Below, one piece after another: positions 32,151-43,219 of a stretch of 64,000 nt of DNA. The DNA is from Talpa occidentalis (taxonomy: Eukaryota; Chordata; Mammalia; Eulipotyphla; Talpidae). The DNA lies in the NCBI RefSeq assembly GCF_014898055.3, contig NW_023605083.1:60676228-60740227 (forward strand), written 5' to 3'. Position numbers and translations under genes: made by a program. Position 1 is the first letter of the stretch, and each line of letters opens with the position of its first letter. A model generated the notes under the pieces. That model did not search any database, was not told where the DNA came from, and saw only the letters and a program-made list of their open reading frames with translations.

Positions 32151-32555
32151 TCACATTGATTTCACGAGGTTGTTGTGGGATTAAAAAGAATGATGCAGAG
32201 AAAGCACTTGGCATAGAGCCCAGAATGAAGAAATCACGATGTTATCAGTGGCAGCGGAATCAAATGCATTTTCCTGGTAATAATATATAATGCTAATTCA
32301 GGAGTATTTTATTATATTTTCATGTTTCTGAGTATCTTAATATGACTTTTTCATAACCCCTTACTCCCTCTTTTTCACAGTGGAAAAAATTACACACCAA
32401 CACCTCTTAATTTGTCCACTTCTAGCCAGAATATCAACATCAAAGAAATGTTTCTTGTTTTAACAGAATTATATGACGTTCTATGAAAAGATGGCAGAAT
32501 TGCTCCCATAAGTTTCCCATGTCACAGGCCCATAAGCACAGGTGGTTTCAGTTCA
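32150..32555. other. Unassigned sequence
   Basis: No recognisable element. It lies between the antisense L1 and a sense MIR. Confidence 0.35.
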
Positions 32556-32559
32556 CTGA

Positions 32560-32760
32560 ATTTCAGCAGTGGGAGCAACAGGAAGAGGGAGAGCTGTGGA
32601 ATCAGGCTGCCCTGGTTCAAATCCTGCTCTGTCATTTAAAAGTATACAACCTTGAACAACTTAGTTTAACCTTTCAGAGTCTTGCTCAACTGGCAAAATG
32701 GGTGTACCAACATTTTCCTTATAGGATTAATCTAAGGATTAGAAACGATGAATGAAAAAC
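32560..32760 (+). repeat. MIR SINE (sense)
   Basis: GAATCAGGCTGCCCTGGTTC, AAATCCTGCTCTGTCATTTA, CCTTGAACAACTTAGTTTAA, CTGGCAAAATGGGTGTACCA and TATAGGATTAATCTAAGGAT give a near-complete MIR. The 90-codon frame across it is not a gene. Confidence 0.85.
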
Positions 32761-33014
32761 CTGGCCTCAATCAATGGCTGCGACCCATGTGTATACAAAA
32801 TTGGGCATAAGAAAAAAACCTTACATCTGCAACAAATAGTCCATTGCATGAATGACATCGACTCAGCAGTGAAAAGGAGTATAAGACAGCCCAACATTAT
32901 TAGAAAAGTAGATGATCATTTATTAGTATTCCCTTGCTGGCTCTCTTACAATGGAATTCATGTTCATTTTATCCTCCTCCCTTTTCTCAAATGGAAAATA
33001 AATTACAGGTGGCA

Positions 33015-33175
33015 ATATTCATTCATTCAACAGACATTGGATTGAGCCTGCCCTTCCCAATGCCAGCCAGGGCTGTGCTGGTCATAGTGTACACCCAGAA
33101 GACAGGTCAGATCCCTGGTCTTAAATTGCTCACTGTCTACAAGAGACGTCAGATACATAAAGGAATCAGTACAAA
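33015..33175 (-). repeat. LINE-2 fragment (antisense)
   Basis: ATTCATTCATTCAACAGACA, CCAGCCAGGGCTGTGCTGGT, AAGACAGGTCAGATCCCTGG and AAATTGCTCACTGTCTACAA match the order of an antisense L2 3' end. Confidence 0.65.
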
Positions 33176-33483
33176 TAAGTTGTCTCTTACTTCAAGTGAA
33201 AGGTGTTTGAAGCAATTCTGAATCTCTGCTAAGAAAGGCTGCATAGTAACCTAAATGCAAGAAGTCCTGGGAAGTTGATGTCACTGTGCCAGCTATTCTC
33301 AGCCAAATAATTAGAGCATGTCAGGATATGTGATATTATAAAAAGTCTGCATGAAGAGCTTTGGCAGTACAGTGTTAACTAACCTACACCCCTAAAGTGG
33401 AGATCCCTCACAATATGCAACATAAGCAAATCCACGACCTTGAGCTCTTCCTGTAGGCATACTTGGGTAGCAAATGTGCCCCC

Positions 33484-33631
33484 AAGGAGAAAAAGGAGAG
33501 AAATCAGAGAGAGTGAAGAAAGGAATGCAGGAATAAGGAAGAGAAGGAAAAGTAAGCAGAGGAGTAAAGGAAAGGGGAAACAGTAAGAGTAGAAAGCAAA
33601 AAGGAGAAGGGAAGGAAAAATGGGATGAGAG
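33484..33631 (+). repeat. Purine-rich tract (148 bp)
   Basis: Almost continuous A/G with scattered T/C, e.g. AAGGAGAAAAAGGAGAGAAA and GAAGGGAAGGAAAAA. It can adopt non-B structures in principle. The 95-codon minus frame through it is low-complexity. Confidence 0.85.
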
Positions 33632-33659
33632 ACCCCACAGAAAGGAACGGCTCTGCCTG

Positions 33660-33960
33660 GAGCCACTACAAAGGGAATTTGAGCTTGACTTTGAAGGTTA
33701 AGTATGCATTTGAGAGAGCAAAGATGTTCCAGACAGAGTGAATAGGCTATAATAAAGGTGTGTGTTTAGCATGTGAAATTTTTACCATAACTGGAATATG
33801 GTGTGTGTTTATTAGGTCATAGATAAGGGAGATGAATATTGTCAAAATGAAAATGAAAAGCAGACTACAAAGAGCCTTGAATGCCAAGGTAAGGAATTCA
33901 ATCCTGTGGGCAATGGAGAGCCACATGATTTTCAGCAGTAGGTGACTTTATTAAATTAAT
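33660..33960 (+). repeat. Old interspersed repeat (same type as 29.1, 37.2 and 53.9 kb)
   Basis: TTGAGCTTGACTTTGAAGGT, GAGCAAAGATGTTCCAGACA, GAGCCTTGAATGCCAAGGTA and TCCTGTGGGCAATGGAGAGC are the clearest version in this window of this ancient repeat. The family name is not assigned. Confidence 0.6.
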
Positions 33961-34287
33961 GTGCTTAAAAAAAAAAGGTCTGGTGGCAGAACAGAGTGGA
34001 TGGTATAATGTGCCACCTGAATCCCACTTCAAGAGCGAAGGACATGGGATGAAGTCGCTGGATTGCGGTCAGCCCCTTTGGCAGATTACCTCAGCTAAAG
34101 AGCCACCCTCTCACCCAAGGTCATGCTCCCTTCCTGAGGTGGCCAGCATCCAGGGTCTAAATGATGTGGGGTATAAAGGTCCAGCCTATCACCCCAATTT
34201 GGAACAGCTCTAAAGTTTTATTATCTCACTTTCTCAACCGCCTACAGAGTCTGCTAAGACTTCCACTGACACTGAAACCTGGTCTTA

Positions 34288-34456
34288 GTTCTCTCTCTGC
34301 CCCCTTCTGCTTCCTTCCTCCTCATGTCTCTCCTTTCCCTTCCACCTTTGTCCCTTCCCCTCCCTACTCTTCCCATCCTCTCCCTCCCTACCTCTGCTCC
34401 ACTCTCTCCTATGCCACTTCCCTTCCCTTCCACTCCCCTTCCCATAGTCCTTTCCC
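34288..34456 (+). repeat. Pyrimidine-rich tract (169 bp)
   Basis: Nearly continuous C/T, e.g. CTTCCTCCTCATGTCTCTCC and TCCCTTCCCCTCCCTACTCT. The 123-codon plus frame and the 76-86 codon minus frames here are low-complexity artefacts. It lies about 650 bases after a purine-rich tract of similar length. Confidence 0.9.
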
Positions 34457-34459
34457 TGG

Positions 34460-35000
34460 GCAGATGTTGACCCCAAGAACACACTCTGTGCTTCCTCTAC
34501 ACCGAAGTCTGTCTGCGTCACAGGAAGACTAACCTGGGACAGCAAGGTAGTGTGAAAGGGACCCAGGGGAGAGAAGCACTACTGGTCTGCGCGTGGCTTG
34601 CTGCAGCCATGCTTACTGACGCCCCCTGACAGTCCTTCTCCGGCTGTAGACCCCTCTTGTCACATGTTTTTGCCACAGTGTTTTGCCTAAGCCCTGGGTT
34701 GGTCTCCTAGCTCCTGGGTTCACCAATAGTCTTCTATGACCAAATTAAATGCTCATCGTTTTCGGAAAGCAGAATCAGAGTCTTCAATGGACCACTAAAC
34801 ACAAGTAGAAGGGTAACAGGAATGGTAGAGAGGAATGGATCAGTCATACCATAAATGGAGGGAAATGAAATAAACCAACAGGCCAGCTACTTGGAAAACT
34901 GATTATCTTTCCTGCAAACATATCCTTCAAGAGATAATCCCTTTAAATACTCTTATAGAACACCTTCCAAGCTTTTCAAATCTATGTACACAAACAAAAA
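34460..35000. other. Unassigned sequence
   Basis: No element was recognised. Confidence 0.35.
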
Positions 35001-35029
35001 ACTTTAACAATATGAGAATGAAACTATGT

Positions 35030-35335
35030 GCATAATTTTGCATCATTTTTTTAAACCTTACATTATTTCATTCCAATTTCCCATGTCAGGAAGAGTAATT
35101 AATAACCCTTTGATTCAACAGGGGCTCCTGAGGTCAATGTGTACACTCAGGTTTTTATTCAAAATATAAATCAGCTGTTGATATAAGGAAAGCAAAGGTC
35201 ATGCTGACTTAAAAATAAGCTAACAACTGATCAAATGTCCTTCCTTCCCATGTCTGGGTGTCAGACATCACTGACCTCACCACACATCCTGTTCAATTTA
35301 GTGAGACAAGGTTAGTTTATTTTACCAAATATGGG
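35030..35335. promoter_or_regulatory. Possible conserved non-coding element
   Basis: Repeat-free AT-rich block with TAATTAATAA (35096-35105), a TCF/LEF-like CTTTGAT (35108-35114), an E-box CAGCTG (35172-35177) and an AAAGGTCA half site (about 35193). The clustering is suggestive of an enhancer, but it is a visual impression with no conservation data. Confidence 0.2.
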
Positions 35336-35339
35336 AGAT

Positions 35340-37095
35340 ATAAGTAACACTGATAAAATATAACACAATGACATATAAACAAATATCTCTGTTCTCGCTG
35401 CTCTTTTTTTTAAAGGAATATCATGATTACCTTGAAATGCCCCATGAGTGTCCCATCACACCTCTCCTTCAAAATTAGTAAAGTTGTTTTCAACTTTGTG
35501 TTTATCATTTCCTTGCTTAGCTTTATATTTGTGTATACATTTGCAGCTGTATACCCTGTCCAGCACACACATGCACACAAATATTGTCTGTATTCTTCCA
35601 TGGCTTTTTGCCCACTCTAGTCAACAATATGATCTTGTGATTAGCCCACATGCATTTCAATTGGAGGTAGATTTATTTTAGCAACTTCAATCATAAACAC
35701 CGTGGGGTCTGCTGTTAATAAAAGCTCCAGGTTGTCAGAAGTCAATAAACTCCCAAACTCTTCCCAAGAGAAAAGAGACATTTGCAAATCAGTGTCAGGG
35801 TTTCCATAAAGTAATTGTCCTGCTGGAAAACATTGTTCTTTTCCATTCCTCTCACCACTCCGCGTCCCACAGGGACATTGGGCACTGCTGCCAGTGTCAC
35901 CATGGAAAAATGTGTCCAGTGAGACATACCTCTCAGAGAGCCAGGCAATTCAACACCCTCTGTATTGGAAGGGGGACAGGATTAGCCTAAAACCCCATGC
36001 TCTCCACTCAGCTCCACATCGTTCCTGCCAAATGGGCCTGTCCCAGCTCTGCAACTGGCTGATGGTACCAGGCAGCCACATCTCATGCGCAAACCATCCT
36101 ATACATCAAGCTCTGGGCTGGATACCTGACCACGGCTTTCTCAGACACCGCACATGAAGAAGAATGGTCTCAGGGAAGGTACTGACAGCTGAGGTTCTGG
36201 ACTGGTCATTTCACTTCCCATTTTTTTTCTGAGACAGTTTTTCCAAGCCTAAAAGGCAACCCCACATGGAGGAAAGGTCATATCAAGAGCCATTTCCCCC
36301 TCATTTCGGTCAGATAAAATGAGAGTCTGTTCTGCAGTCTTCCAATGTTTAGCATTTCCACTGCACCCGCCACTGGGAATTTCCCTTCTCTGAAGAAGAC
36401 AGAATTAGAGCCTGGGCAGGGCAGGCTGGCTGGCTGTGGAGCACGCTGCGTCCCAAATGTCAAATATTTCCATCCAAGAGGCTCCAATCTCTTTCTCACA
36501 TTGCTCTGTCTGCAAAGGCATAATTAATAAGCCATTGACATCCCCTTTCCAGAGAATGTATTCCCCAGTCTCAGGAAAGAAATTTGCTTCTATGTGAGCC
36601 CTTTTTTTTTTTTCCTTCACATGTGACATCCCTGGGGCCTCTGCACTTGCTCTCTGGAGGCTTTGCGAACCATCCCCATGACTCCAGCCCAGTAGCCCCT
36701 TCTCTGGGCCCTTGCTCAGGGCCTATGGGTCTATCCCACATGCCCCTATGTGCTCCTCTTCTTATTTACTGCAACGGTTTCCCCCCTTGCTAGGTTATAG
36801 GGAAGAACTATGTTGCTTAGCCCGAGGTCTGGCACAGAGGGAGCTCTTGGGGAATCCATGAGAGGTGCTCAGAATCCCCTACTCCTGATGTGTCGCAACA
36901 GCCAGCCAGAGTGTCAGACAAGCAAAGTGGATCCAGAGGGCGATTTCCAGGAGGCTAAGAGGGGTGTCATTTGCCAAAAAAAAAAAAAAAAAAAAAAGCT
37001 AAAGAACACGAAGGAAACACTAGCCAGATTCTTGAGATAAGGTGCCTGACCTGGGGATACCAAGCTAAGCCTGAAATGTTCAGATGGGATAATTA
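35340..37095. other. Unique sequence, no gene seen
   Basis: Many short frames (60-87 codons) overlap on both strands without domains. A 15-T run lies near 36600 and an A run of about 23 at 36976-36998. The A run has no detectable target duplication or recognisable retrocopy upstream. Confidence 0.4.
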
Positions 37096-37099
37096 CTAG

Positions 37100-37400
37100 G
37101 AGACAGAGCCAAGAGGACACGGATACACTGGCATAAATCACACCTGATCAAGAACAAGATAGTGAGACTTAGACCCATGAGCCAGCCAAATTTCAACTGA
37201 CATGAGACAAATAGGTTATAACTAAATTCTGAGCAGCCTCGAATGCCAAGCTAGGGAGCTTGGGTATTACTCTACAGGACAGTGGCAGAGTGACCCCACA
37301 GCGTCAGGTCAGTTGACTTGACTTCTTCCAAATAGAGCCTTGTGTGAAGCAAGATTATTTGAGCAAAACATGATCACTCCTCAGATCAAGAGGAACTGCA
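37100..37400 (+). repeat. Old interspersed repeat (weak copy of the type at 33.7 kb)
   Basis: GCAGCCTCGAATGCCAAGCT, AGGGAGCTTGGGTATTACTC and AGGACAGTGGCAGAG follow the same order as the clearer copies. Decay is strong. Confidence 0.4.
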
Positions 37401-37404
37401 TTTG

Positions 37405-39120
37405 AATTCTCTCTCTGACTCTAGCACTGGGGATGACATTCTTTGTGGCTATAAAATCTAAGCTGGTAGGATTCACATGGAGACAGAGATGGAGTGAGAC
37501 CATCACAGCTCTGTCGCTTGTTCATTCTCTGCACTCAGCGCTGTCCTCTGTAAAATGAGGATATGATGTTATCGTTGCAGAGTTCATCATCTATGAAACT
37601 ATAAGGCAAGTTTTTCTAAGAAATAACTGGATGTAAAAAAAAAAAAAGGCTACAATTCTGCCTGTTGACAGACTGCTAAGTGTTTTTATGATACACTGAA
37701 AGCATCCATGTCCCGCCCATCAACTCGTGACACTGTGCAGCAGCCTCCAGCACTTGACACAGGGTCTCAGGGGCCTGGGGCTCAGAGGGCTGGACAATTT
37801 CTGGAAAACACAGATACCCCATAGAGAGATTATCTCAAAGTGAGACCATCCTGACCAGACCTGCCTGGTCTCCATAGTCTTCCACATAAAATGAGATAAT
37901 CAAATTTTGCTAAAAATTCCTACAGCAAGAGACCCGGACATCAGCTTCAACTTAGAAAGTCAATGTGAATAAAAACAAAAAGAAAAATGGAAGTAGAGAA
38001 ACTCAGACAGGAAGAGCCCTGGAGGGTCACCTAATCCAACATCCTCATATTATAGGTGAAGAAATGGAACCCCAAAGTGGGGGCTAGACTCAGCCGTTGC
38101 CACAAATCTGTGGAGAGGAAGAACTGGGAAACAAAATGACGTCTCCCAACCTCAAATGCCATGTCCTAAAGAAACTGATTCAAGTATGTTCTTACTTTAA
38201 AACTATGGAAAAATAAAAATATGATACAATGGAAGGAAAATTCAATTCAAGTTCTAAAGAGGATAATAAAAATAACTAAGAAAAGAAGCCGTTCGAGTTG
38301 TGGATACAGACCACAGAATGCCAAGGCGCTAATACTTACAGATACTTTACAAAAATGTGAAATGGGGGTGATCAAACCTGGTGATGGTTTGAGCTCTCAG
38401 TTCATCTGGAAAACACTGTGGACATGGGAAGCTGACATTACTAGGTTTTATAAACTAAAATGTGTAGGAAGCACTGGATGTGATTTTGGATGGGCTCTTA
38501 AAGGGGGGCTGCAAGCAGAATGTTGAGGATTAGTGGAGGCCCTGGTCCCACTGGAACCTCTCTGAAACTTGACTTGCAGAGTTTCTGTACAGATGCTGAA
38601 AACACATGAATTCCCTTCCTGAGCCCTAGAAGGGGATTTTTGCCAGCACGCCATGAGCAACATCAAAATCCCCCAGTAAAGTCAGGACCTTATGGAAGTG
38701 TAAAGGCACTGCTACTCAAGTCTGTGTGGCACCAGGGAGTTTCACTTGTGATTTCATGCTTTTACACACCTGCCTTTTGTAACAACTGACAAAAGCATTC
38801 CACAGAGGAACAACAGAAAATTCTCTTCAAGAGGGAGTGGATAGAAGTATGTAACAACCTAGCAAAACAACCATACATCTTGCTGTCTGCCAAACCAGTA
38901 AGCAAACCATAAATTTAGATGACAAAAACAGGGGGAAAAATGGGCAGGTTTTTTCTTTTTTTTTTTTTTCTTTTTTTAGATTAGTGAAATTGCAACATGC
39001 TGTGTATCTTCTGCACAATTATCTAAGCAGTTTTTGGTTGGGATGATTTTGGGGGGCCTCCAATCACCAAACATAGTTCTTACTAGGAAACGCTTCATTT
39101 TGTTCCCAAGGGTGTTACCC
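37405..39120. other. Unassigned sequence with a weak MIR/L2-like patch
   Basis: 38025-38110 (GGGTCACCTAATCCAACATC, ATAGGTGAAGAAATGGAACC) looks like the antisense core of a MIR or related element. The 101-codon frame at 38221-38526 has no domain. T-rich runs occur at 38949-38979. No gene is supported. Confidence 0.4.
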
Positions 39121-39124
39121 TGTT

Positions 39125-39290
39125 GGGGGCATCAACCTGGGAAACAGGAGAGTTCATGTCTACTCTTCTTTCTGCTATTACTTCTCTGAGTGACCTTGGA
39201 AAAGCCCATTCTCTCTTCAGGTTTCACATTTCTCATCTATAAAAAGATTTGATCCAAAAATGTGAGTGGAATCTACCATCTTGAATCTGA
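39125..39290 (+). repeat. MIR SINE (sense)
   Basis: ACCTGGGAAACAGGAGAGTT, CTCTGAGTGACCTTGGAAAA, CTCTTCAGGTTTCACATTTC and TCATCTATAAAAAGATTTGA give the MIR order from core to 3' half. Confidence 0.75.
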
Positions 39291-39294
39291 GTCT

Positions 39295-41298
39295 CTCATT
39301 CTCACTATTGAGTCTGACTATTGGCTTCCTAACACACCTGGGTGTGGATGGCCATACCTGGGGGAGGCTGGGCTGCCCAACTGGATACCAAATAGTTTCC
39401 TCCTCTTCTATGCAACATGTCAGGAGCAGATGAAATGAAAAGACAGCTGACCCAGGGTCCCAATGTAGGACATTTTTCTTTTGTCATTGCCTTTGGTTTT
39501 ATTTCCCTTTCTCCATCATCCACATACTCACTTCAGAATGTCAGTGCTGATCATCGACTGCCCCCTCAAAACCAGGACATAGAGAACTACGCATTTACAC
39601 ATGATGCTTGAAATACAATATTGACAGAAACTAAACTGCAGCTATTCCCTAGTTACAAGAGAAGACCCAGGAACCATTTCTAATCTTCAACAATCAATCT
39701 AAGTCACATATTCTGAAAAGCCCCTAGAATAGAAAACTAGGATTAATTCATTGCAAAAGAATTCTTTTTAACATAAGACACACCAGGCTGCTTTATACGA
39801 TTCCTAAGGAACATTAATGTAATAAAACTTTGTCTCTGAAATATTTTAAGTTTGCTTGTGATTGTCTAATGGTACCATGCATGTGTATATTATTTCACAT
39901 ACTCTGGACACTGTCATATGCTTTCAGCCAACAAGAACTATCAGCAGGCTGCAGTAAAGGAAACTCTACCCCTAACTTGCGTGTACTCTATAATGTGTGT
40001 GGTTTGTCTACCATGCTCTCTTTTTATGCCTCTGTGTATGTGTGCTGCACACATACAACAATTTTGATCCATAGTAGAATGCAAAAGATGTCTAAAAAAA
40101 ACAGACTTGGATTTTTCATATTTTTTTAACCTGTTGGATGTTAAATTGTAATCAAATTGCTAATTTTGTCATAGTTTAAGATTCCATCAAGAAAATCAAT
40201 GAGAAAACCAAGGGTAAAGTTAGCCAGATTGTCCCTACATTTGACTTGCCAGGACTACATGCAGATTAATGAAGTTCCTGCTCCCCTGTTTATGCTTCTT
40301 CACCTGCATCGGCCAAGGTCACTTGTTTTGCCCCAGAGAAGTGATCTGCTAGTATCTACTCCTACACACTCGCAGTCGGTCAGGATGAACTTAGCTGCAG
40401 AAAACACAGAGCACTCCACAGCCCTGACCACCTGCCTCCCAGATGTCCAGAATCTAACGACTCCGAGGCCCTGCCACACAGCCCAGCTACAGACTCCTGA
40501 CATTTCCTAGCACTCACTCAAGACCTTCCCGCAGGACTCCCCAACAAAGGCACCATGCAAACTCCAGAGAAGTATTCAGAGGCTCTAATAAGCCCACCAC
40601 CTCCTAGGGGACTTTCCCCACAGTGTTCGGGGCCCTTTCTTACATAGTTAAGTCTGTGCTTAGACTCAAATTTTTTTAAATTGCTTTTTATTTTCACGTG
40701 CATGAACATAATCATTAATAAAGCAATAAATATTTGATTAGAAAAAAGATAATGATCTGTTGCTTAGAAATTGGTGAGAGACTTCTGACGCTGGGGGAGT
40801 ATCTATGCCATAAGTGATCCTGTTGGGCAAGCATGGTGTGATGGTGGAAGCCCGCAGGGAAGCACGTGGCTGGTGACTTTAGTGAATATGAAGAGAACAG
40901 AAAAACCGTGGGAACAAATGATGACAGGAGCCATGCTACAGAGACCTTATGCCATGCATATTCAATTAAGGGCCCCATTTCTAAAATCAAAATCCTAGTG
41001 AGAACTGCTAAGCACTGAGAAGGGCAGGGCCTAGTTCCCAGTAAGTCTATGCTTATAACTCAGTTGTGCTTATGAATATCAGCTGGACATGAAAGGAGAT
41101 GTGTGCGTGTGTGTGTGTGTGTGCATACACAGGATGTTCATTTAACATTACTTATAGGAAACAAACAGAACTGAAGTTTAACAATAGAGGATTAGTTATC
41201 AATTATATGGCAAACCCACATAATGGAACACTACAAAAATCACAATGTCGCTATGAATTCATTTATATGGAAAAATGTTCACATGTATTAACAGCTAA
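39295..41298. other. Unique sequence, no gene seen
   Basis: Frames up to 103 codons (40199-40510) overlap antisense frames and show no domain. 41099-41123 is a GTGTGCGTGTGTGTGTGTGT run. No repeats were named with confidence. Confidence 0.4.
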
Positions 41299-41302
41299 AT
41301 TT

Positions 41303-41613
41303 AAAAATCAAATATTGGGCCTCCTCTGGTGGCGCAGGTGGTGGAGCACAGTGCTGTGAGGCTGTCCGCATCCTCTGCAGCACAGGTTTGATCCTGACCA
41401 GCTGGCGAGAATCCCGCAGGCAAAGCAGACCTCTCCTGTCTCACTCGCTGCTCCCCTCAGCAGTGTATTTCAGTCAGTCTGCCTGTTCTGCTCCCTGCTC
41501 TGTCTCTGGTGAATCCTCTCACCTTCCCACGCGTCTGACCTGTATCCCAGTTCTTGTATGTATGAATAAATAAATCTTTATAAAAAAATAAAAATAAATA
41601 AAAATCAAGTATT
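41303..41613 (+). mobile_element. tRNA-derived SINE, layer C
   Basis: The SINE body runs from 41317 to about 41599: GGGCCTCCTCTGGTGGCGCA, GCAGACCTCTCCTGTCTCAC, GGTGAATCCTCTCACCTTCC and TGACCTGTATCCCAGTTCTT, with ATAAATAAATCTTTATAAAA. Target repeats AAAAATCAA[A/G]TATT at 41303-41316 and 41600-41613 differ once. Layer C has GAATCC rather than GAATTC and CCCCAGTTCTTG-type text rather than CCCAGTGCTTG. Confidence 0.94.
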
Positions 41614-41925
41614 GTAAATCTCATTCACTGAAATGATTCTGCATAGTTATGCACCTAATTACTAACTATACTTATCCCCACGTGGTGAAAATTATAGCTG
41701 CTGTTGTTGTCATTTCCATTTTGCTAATACATGTTTTCTAATTTAAATAATAAGCATATATTGTTTGTATAATATTTGAGGTGAGGTTAAAATAAATAAA
41801 CAAGGGCTGATTGGTCCTGATGGCACTTAAACCGTCCTCCAACTCTGAGACGCTATGAAACTGATTTCCTAAAACTGTAAATAACTAATACCATGGTCCC
41901 TCTTCCTCTCTATCCAACCCCTCCT

Positions 41926-41964
41926 ACACACACAGACACACAAACACAAACACACAGACACACA
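41926..41964 (+). repeat. Imperfect CA-rich microsatellite
   Basis: CACACACAGACACACAAACA and continuation; CA units are interrupted by GA and AA. Confidence 0.85.
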
Positions 41965-41965
41965 A

Positions 41966-43010
41966 TTACTCTGGAGCTCTCTTTCATCCCCTAGATAAAT
42001 GTCACTAGCGATAACCAGGAGCCCACCCCCCAGGACTGGGATTACAGTGATAAGCCCTTTGGTAGTGGTGGGATTTGGATGCCACAGCAGCACTACTGCA
42101 TCAGTACAAAATGACAACATGGCTGAAATAACACCAGCACTCTGTGGATAATAAACAGGATGGAGGGCTGCTTGGCTCAGGTGAACTCCATAGTTTGTTT
42201 TCTTTTCCCTGTATTTCCCCTTTCAAAAAACAAGGAATTGTCTCTGGATCTCACAGGCCCAGCAATACTATTATTTTGATAGTTGCTTGGGAGCATTGCA
42301 GGGGATAAAGGGGCATCTGTTAGCTTTCCCTCGAAGTCCACCACCCATTCCAGGCAGCCCAAGCACTATTATTCTGAGTTGATGGATGAGATTTATAGAT
42401 ATTCCCATGGAGTTGAAAATTACCAAGAAGAAGCAGAGATTCATAATCAAGATGATAATAAATGTAGATCCATGTGCCTACAAACTAGGCTGAGAATTGT
42501 ACTTTAAAATAAACTTGTGAAAAGGTAAATAGCTTTTAATTAGCAGCTGATCTCTCAAATATCAGGTCAAGATCAAGGTCAATTCCAAACTCTAATCTTC
42601 ATACCTCTCAGGAGTGTTGAGGATTTATTTCTAAGATGCTGATGAGCCGAAAAGTCCTTTGTAAGACAGGAGTCTTTGTGAGGAGTTGTTATTGTTGCAT
42701 GAGTAATAGTAAAAAAATGTTCAACTATTTTCTAATTCTTAAGGACACTAACTTTCACCGAGGACCTGTTCCTGCCTGCAGTGTTGTCATACAAAACTAT
42801 GTTAGAAATATCATTGCTCTTTGTTGAGAGACTGAGCTCTTTACTGAGAACCCCAGATAGCACATACATTATGAGGGAAAAATCACACAACTGGCCATGA
42901 TAGTGCTTGCTTTAATATAGTAAAAATAATACAAGGATCTCATAGTTCAAAATGTTATCTGCACCAAATCACTTCTAAAACAAATATTAAGATGGTAAGT
43001 CTCTAAAAAG
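41966..43010. other. Unassigned sequence
   Basis: Apart from the half-site cluster at 42564 no feature is recognised. Frames are below 75 codons. Confidence 0.4.
42564..42581 (+). promoter_or_regulatory. Triple nuclear-receptor half-site motif
   Basis: AGGTCAAGATCAAGGTCA is three abutting hexamers: AGGTCA, AGATCA, AGGTCA. The last is also TCAAGGTCA, the extended monomer site known for ERR/SF-1-type receptors. It sits in unique DNA just after TAGCTTTTAATTAGCAGCTG (42529-42548). It could equally be a chance match. Confidence 0.2.
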
Positions 43011-43014
43011 GTTT

Positions 43015-43215
43015 TTTTATACAAAGTAATATTTATGGAGCCTATATATGCGTACTTGAAATTTATCACTGTTGACTTACAAAAGAGAAAACAGAACCAG
43101 GTTTTATTGACAAGAACTAAGATACTGAGCGTGATGAGGGACCTGCCCAATGTTCCACGGGCAGAAGCTTCCAGGGCCAGAATTCTAATCTACATCTTTT
43201 GATTCCAAGATTCAA
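43015..43215 (-). repeat. MIR fragment (antisense, decayed)
   Basis: AATATTTATGGAGCCTATAT, GAGAAAACAGAACCAGG, GACCTGCCCAATGTTCCACG and CCAGAATTCTAATCTACATC follow antisense MIR order. Confidence 0.5.
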
Positions 43216-43219
43216 ATCT

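Noticed and set aside
31730..32290. 186-codon plus-strand frame
   Set aside because: It is the antisense reading of a young SINE and its L1 host sequence.
34161..34545. Serine/proline-rich and glycine/arginine-rich frames on opposite strands
   Set aside because: Both are products of a pyrimidine-rich tract and have no independent support.
36810..37040. Possible retrocopy ending in a long A run (36976-36998)
   Set aside because: The upstream text matches no gene that I recognise, and no direct repeat flanks the A run.
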